The notes beneath the pieces are model-generated. The model was not told the DNA's origin and made no database searches. It saw only the letters and a list, made by a program, of their open reading frames with translations. From Neobacillus piezotolerans (lineage in GTDB: Bacteria; Bacillota; Bacilli; Bacillales; Cytobacillaceae): a stretch of DNA of 64,000 nt. This document shows positions 61,426 to 64,000 of this stretch, one piece after another; positions within the stretch are counted from its first letter, which is position 1; every line of letters starts with the position of its first letter. Location of the stretch: positions 124,001 through 188,000 of the forward strand of contig NZ_QNQT01000004.1 in assembly GCF_003362805.1 (NCBI RefSeq), read 5' to 3'. The translations under genes and the position numbers were made by a program.

Positions 61426-62445
61426 TTATTTGCGGATGAACATTTGTGTCCAATGGTAGCCGGATTGCTCAAATCCGACGCCGATGTGGGTGAAATCGCG
61501 GTTCAGGATGTTTTTGCGGTGGCCTTCCGAGTTCATCCAGGCTTGCACGACTTCCTCTGCTGTGCGCTGCCCCATTGCGATGTTTTCTCCGGCGCTTGTG
61601 TAGGTGACGCCGAAGTCGCGCATCATGTCAAAAGGCGATCCGTAGGTAGGGCTTGTATGCGAGAAGTAGTTCTTCTGCTGCATATCCTGTGATTTTTTCA
61701 AAGCGACGCCGCTCAGCTTTGTATCCGCCTTTAATGGAGGAAGCCCGTTTTGCTGGCGCTGGACGTTGGTAAGGTCAATGACTTGCTGTGCCATTTTGCT
61801 AATTCCTGCTGTTGGCTCAGTTTGCTGCTTTGCAGGAGCTTGTTTTGGCGAAGCTTGCTGCTGCTGAGGCGCTGCTGCCTGTCCCTGCCGAGGAGCTGCC
61901 TGTTGTTTAGGTGCTTGGCCTGGTTGCATGACCGGAGGCTGTGCGCCTGAGTTTTGCGGGATAGAGATTTGCCAATACCGGTCCCCGTCCGGATAGTTTT
62001 GGATTTGTCCGGTACGTGGGTCGATTCGAAGAAACTTGTATTTGGCTGGCTGAACTAAAATCGCTCCAGTTTCCGGATAATTTTGGCTATCCATTGTGGT
62101 TTCGTAACTGGAGATATTAAACATACCATCCCGGTCTTTACCATGGCGGTTGTTGCTGAACGTTCCAAACCCGTCATTGCGGTCATTCCGGTTATCACGG
62201 CCGAACCGGTCATTCCTGTCATCATCATGGCCTGGATTCCACTCTTCGGTCAGCAGGCCTTCATGGTCCATGCCGAATAGGTTGTTGTTGCCGTTGTCCC
62301 AGTCCCCATTATTGTCACGGACATTGTAAGCTCCCGTTCCGTGATCCATTGCGTTGTTTCTATTGTTGTTATCGTTGGCGTTACAGGCTGCGAGGCCCAA
62401 CGTCAGGACACTTGCTGCCATTATGCCCACGGTCTTTTTTATCAA
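61426..62445 (-). CDS. CAP-domain (SCP-like) lipoprotein, YkwD-type
   Basis: 339 aa. TTG at 62445 has AAAGGAGGCG six bases upstream. Signal with lipobox LAAC, then an Asn/Asp/Arg-rich low-complexity stretch (~20-110), a short domain near YRxQIxP, and a Gln/Ala/Pro-rich linker (~170-210). The C-terminal CAP domain runs from AQQVIDLTNVQRQQNGL through YFSHTSPTYG, AGENIAMGQRTAEEVVQAWMNSEGHRKNIL. Related YkwD/YlbC/SafA-linked CAP proteins are spore or wall associated. Biochemical role unknown. Confidence 0.9.
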   Translation of the reverse strand: MIKKTVGIMAASVLTLGLAACNANDNNNRNNAMDHGTGAYNVRDNNGDWDNGNNNLFGMDHEGLLTEEWNPGHDDDRNDRFGRDNRNDRNDGFGTFSNNRHGKDRDGMFNISSYETTMDSQNYPETGAILVQPAKYKFLRIDPRTGQIQNYPDGDRYWQISIPQNSGAQPPVMQPGQAPKQQAAPRQGQAAAPQQQQASPKQAPAKQQTEPTAGISKMAQQVIDLTNVQRQQNGLPPLKADTKLSGVALKKSQDMQQKNYFSHTSPTYGSPFDMMRDFGVTYTSAGENIAMGQRTAEEVVQAWMNSEGHRKNILNRDFTHIGVGFEQSGYHWTQMFIRK

Positions 62446-62627
62446 ATCGTACGCCTCCTTTGGACAATATAGTGGTACGTCCTTATTTTTCGACGGAATG
62501 GGCAAAATATAAATGGAAATAAGGTGGGCTATGGCTATAAAAAGGAAACGATGCTGTCCGGCTGTCCCCTTAAGCGGTTTTGATGGATAGTGGTATAATT
62601 AGTAAAAATAATAAAGGGGGATGGGAA

Positions 62628-63335
62628 ATGACATTAGAAGAAGTAATGGAAAAGCTCGCGGAGATGGGGACGGAGCAAACGAAAAGAACCTTTTTGCGGC
62701 ATGGTGCCATTGAGCCGCTGTTTGGGGTGAAGGTTGGCGATTTGAAAAAGCTTGTGAAATACATAAAGAAGGACCAGGAGCTCGCTTTGGCGCTCTACAA
62801 TACAGGGAATTATGATGCCATGTACCTTGCGGGGCTTGCCATAAATCCAAAGCTTATGGAGAAAACCACGCTTCAGGAGTGGGCAGAAGGGGCGAATTGG
62901 CATGGGCTTGCCGAATATACGGTCGCGGGCGCGGCAGCCGAAAGCAAATTCGCCACTGAACTTGCCGGGGAATGGATAGAATCCGGGGAAGAAAATATTG
63001 CTGTTTGTGGATGGAGCACTTACGCCAATTATATTTCCATTATCCCGGACGGAAAACTTGACCTTGATGAAATCAGGGGATTATTGAAACGCATTGAGAA
63101 ATCCATCCACTCCGAGAGAAACAGGGTTCGCTATGTAATGAATTTGTTTGTGATTTGCGCGGGTTCATTTGTAAAGCCGTTGCATGAAGAGGCAATTAGG
63201 GTTGCCGAAGTCATTGGGAAGGTTCAAGTAAATGTAGGAAATACTGCCTGTAAGGTCCCTTTAGCCGCAGACTATATTAAAAAAGTTGAGCAAAAAGGAA
63301 AAATTGGGGTAAAGAAGAAGACATGCATTTGCTAA
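62628..63335 (+). CDS. DNA alkylation repair protein, AlkD-like
   Basis: 235 aa of HEAT-like helices. FLRHGAIEPLFGVKVGDLKKLVKYIKKDQELALALYNTGNYDAMYLAGL matches the AlkD/DUF (PF08713) fold. It also has EWAEGANWHGLAEYTVAG and CGWSTYANYIS. AlkD proteins excise alkylated bases; whether this branch is an active glycosylase is unclear. ATG at 62628 follows AAAGGGGGATGGG. A TATAAT at 62593-62598 may be its -10. The C-terminal KKKTCIC is unusual. Confidence 0.8.
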   Translation: MTLEEVMEKLAEMGTEQTKRTFLRHGAIEPLFGVKVGDLKKLVKYIKKDQELALALYNTGNYDAMYLAGLAINPKLMEKTTLQEWAEGANWHGLAEYTVAGAAAESKFATELAGEWIESGEENIAVCGWSTYANYISIIPDGKLDLDEIRGLLKRIEKSIHSERNRVRYVMNLFVICAGSFVKPLHEEAIRVAEVIGKVQVNVGNTACKVPLAADYIKKVEQKGKIGVKKKTCIC

Positions 63336-63367
63336 TGCTTTAATGAACTCGGAAAGGTGCGGGAAGC

Positions 63368-64000
63368 ATGGAAGAGAACAAATTAAAAAGGGGATTAAGC
63401 AACAGGCATATCCAACTGATTGCCTTGGGCGGAACAATTGGTGTGGGGCTGTTTTATGGTTCAGCCGCGACAATCAAGCTTGCCGGCCCCGCCATCCTGC
63501 TTTCCTATTTGTTCGGGGGAGCCGTTATTTATTTCATCATGAGGGCGTTAGGGGAAATGGCGGTTGCCAATCCCGTTTCCGGATCCTTTAGCGAATATGC
63601 GAATAAATACGTTGGTCCATTTGCGGGTTATTTGACAGGCTGGACCTACTGGTTTAACTGGATTGTCGTTGGAATGGCGGAGATTACGGTTGTCGGGGTT
63701 TATATCAATCATTGGTTTCCGGAGGTTCCGCAATGGGTTTCGGCGCTTGCCGCCCTGGTGATCATGACGCTAATCAACCTGGTAAATGTTAAAGCGTACG
63801 GCGAGTTCGAGTTTTGGTTCGCACTAATTAAAGTAGTAGCGATAGTCGGCATGATTATCGCGGGGCTTGGCATCATTCTATTTGGGTTAGGCAATGGCGG
63901 AGTGCCGGTTGGATTCGGGAATCTCTGGGAACATGGGGGCTTCGCGCCAAATGGGGTATCCGGCCTTCTCCTTTCGCTTGTAATGGTCATGTTTTCCTTT
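63368..64000 (+). CDS. APC-superfamily amino acid permease (3' end outside window)
   Basis: The first 211 codons of an AAT-family permease. LKRGLSNRHIQLIALGGTIGVGLFYGS and later blocks align closely with the permease at 42011, including the next helices and linker, so the two are recent paralogues. ATG at 63368 has AAAGGTG upstream. The frame is open at the window end. Confidence 0.9.
   Translation, partial: MEENKLKRGLSNRHIQLIALGGTIGVGLFYGSAATIKLAGPAILLSYLFGGAVIYFIMRALGEMAVANPVSGSFSEYANKYVGPFAGYLTGWTYWFNWIVVGMAEITVVGVYINHWFPEVPQWVSALAALVIMTLINLVNVKAYGEFEFWFALIKVVAIVGMIIAGLGIILFGLGNGGVPVGFGNLWEHGGFAPNGVSGLLLSLVMVMFSF

Overview
The window looks like chromosomal DNA of a low-to-moderate G+C, spore-forming Firmicute of the Bacillaceae (Bacillus/Mesobacillus/Cytobacillus-like). 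The grounds are strong AGGAGG-type ribosome binding sites, frequent GTG/TTG starts, B. subtilis-like operons (namZ, potABCD, ptb-buk, ureABCEFGD), a preQ1-I riboswitch on queT, and spore-type genes (YheC/YheD and CgeB families, Cys-rich coat-like proteins) with sigma-K-like promoters. No rRNA, tRNA, CRISPR array or intact transposase was seen.

Layout. 1-9.2 kb: end of a muropeptide-recycling operon (AmiE-like serine hydrolase, NamZ), SelO AMPylase, a LysE-type exporter and a potABCD polyamine importer. 9.2-13.9 kb: a marR plus two-gene ABC exporter cassette flanked by two direct copies of a REP-like intergenic repeat. 14-17 kb: a polar amino acid ABC importer and a methyltransferase. 17.3-17.8 kb: a thioredoxin-like lipoprotein whose reading frame has UGA exactly where the first Cys of CxxC is expected, followed by a SECIS-like hairpin. 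18-23 kb: a PAS-GGDEF-EAL protein, GalM, a Nudix hydrolase, a YbaN-type membrane protein and queT.

23.3-40 kb: an AT-richer surface-glycan island. Ten minus-strand genes include wecB and wecC (UDP-ManNAcA supply), several glycosyltransferases (two CgeB-like, one fused to a GT2 domain), a Ser/Thr kinase fused to a PIG-L deacetylase, a heparinase II/III-like protein with no signal peptide, and a Cys/His-rich protein. It is flanked by a Cys-rich coat-like protein and a YheC/YheD protein behind a good sigma-K-type promoter. I infer a spore-surface polysaccharide carrying an acidic amino sugar.

40-47 kb: a CBS-domain transporter, an APC permease, a 52-bp tandem hairpin repeat array, ptb-buk behind a cre site, and a LysE exporter. 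46.7-47.3 kb: a secreted protein made almost entirely of 14-residue SRDRETK repeats. 47.5-56 kb: a DUF4023 peptide, a SWIM-domain protein, a 26-bp perfect palindrome, the complete urease operon and a divergent urea transporter. 56-64 kb: small genes, an ECF sigma/anti-sigma pair, a histidine phosphatase, a PH-domain membrane protein, a CAP-domain lipoprotein, an AlkD-type protein, and the start of a second APC permease paralogous to the one at 42 kb.

The strongest candidates for something new are the UGA-containing UxxC thioredoxin-like gene, the SRDRETK repeat protein, and the kinase-deacetylase fusion within the glycan island.
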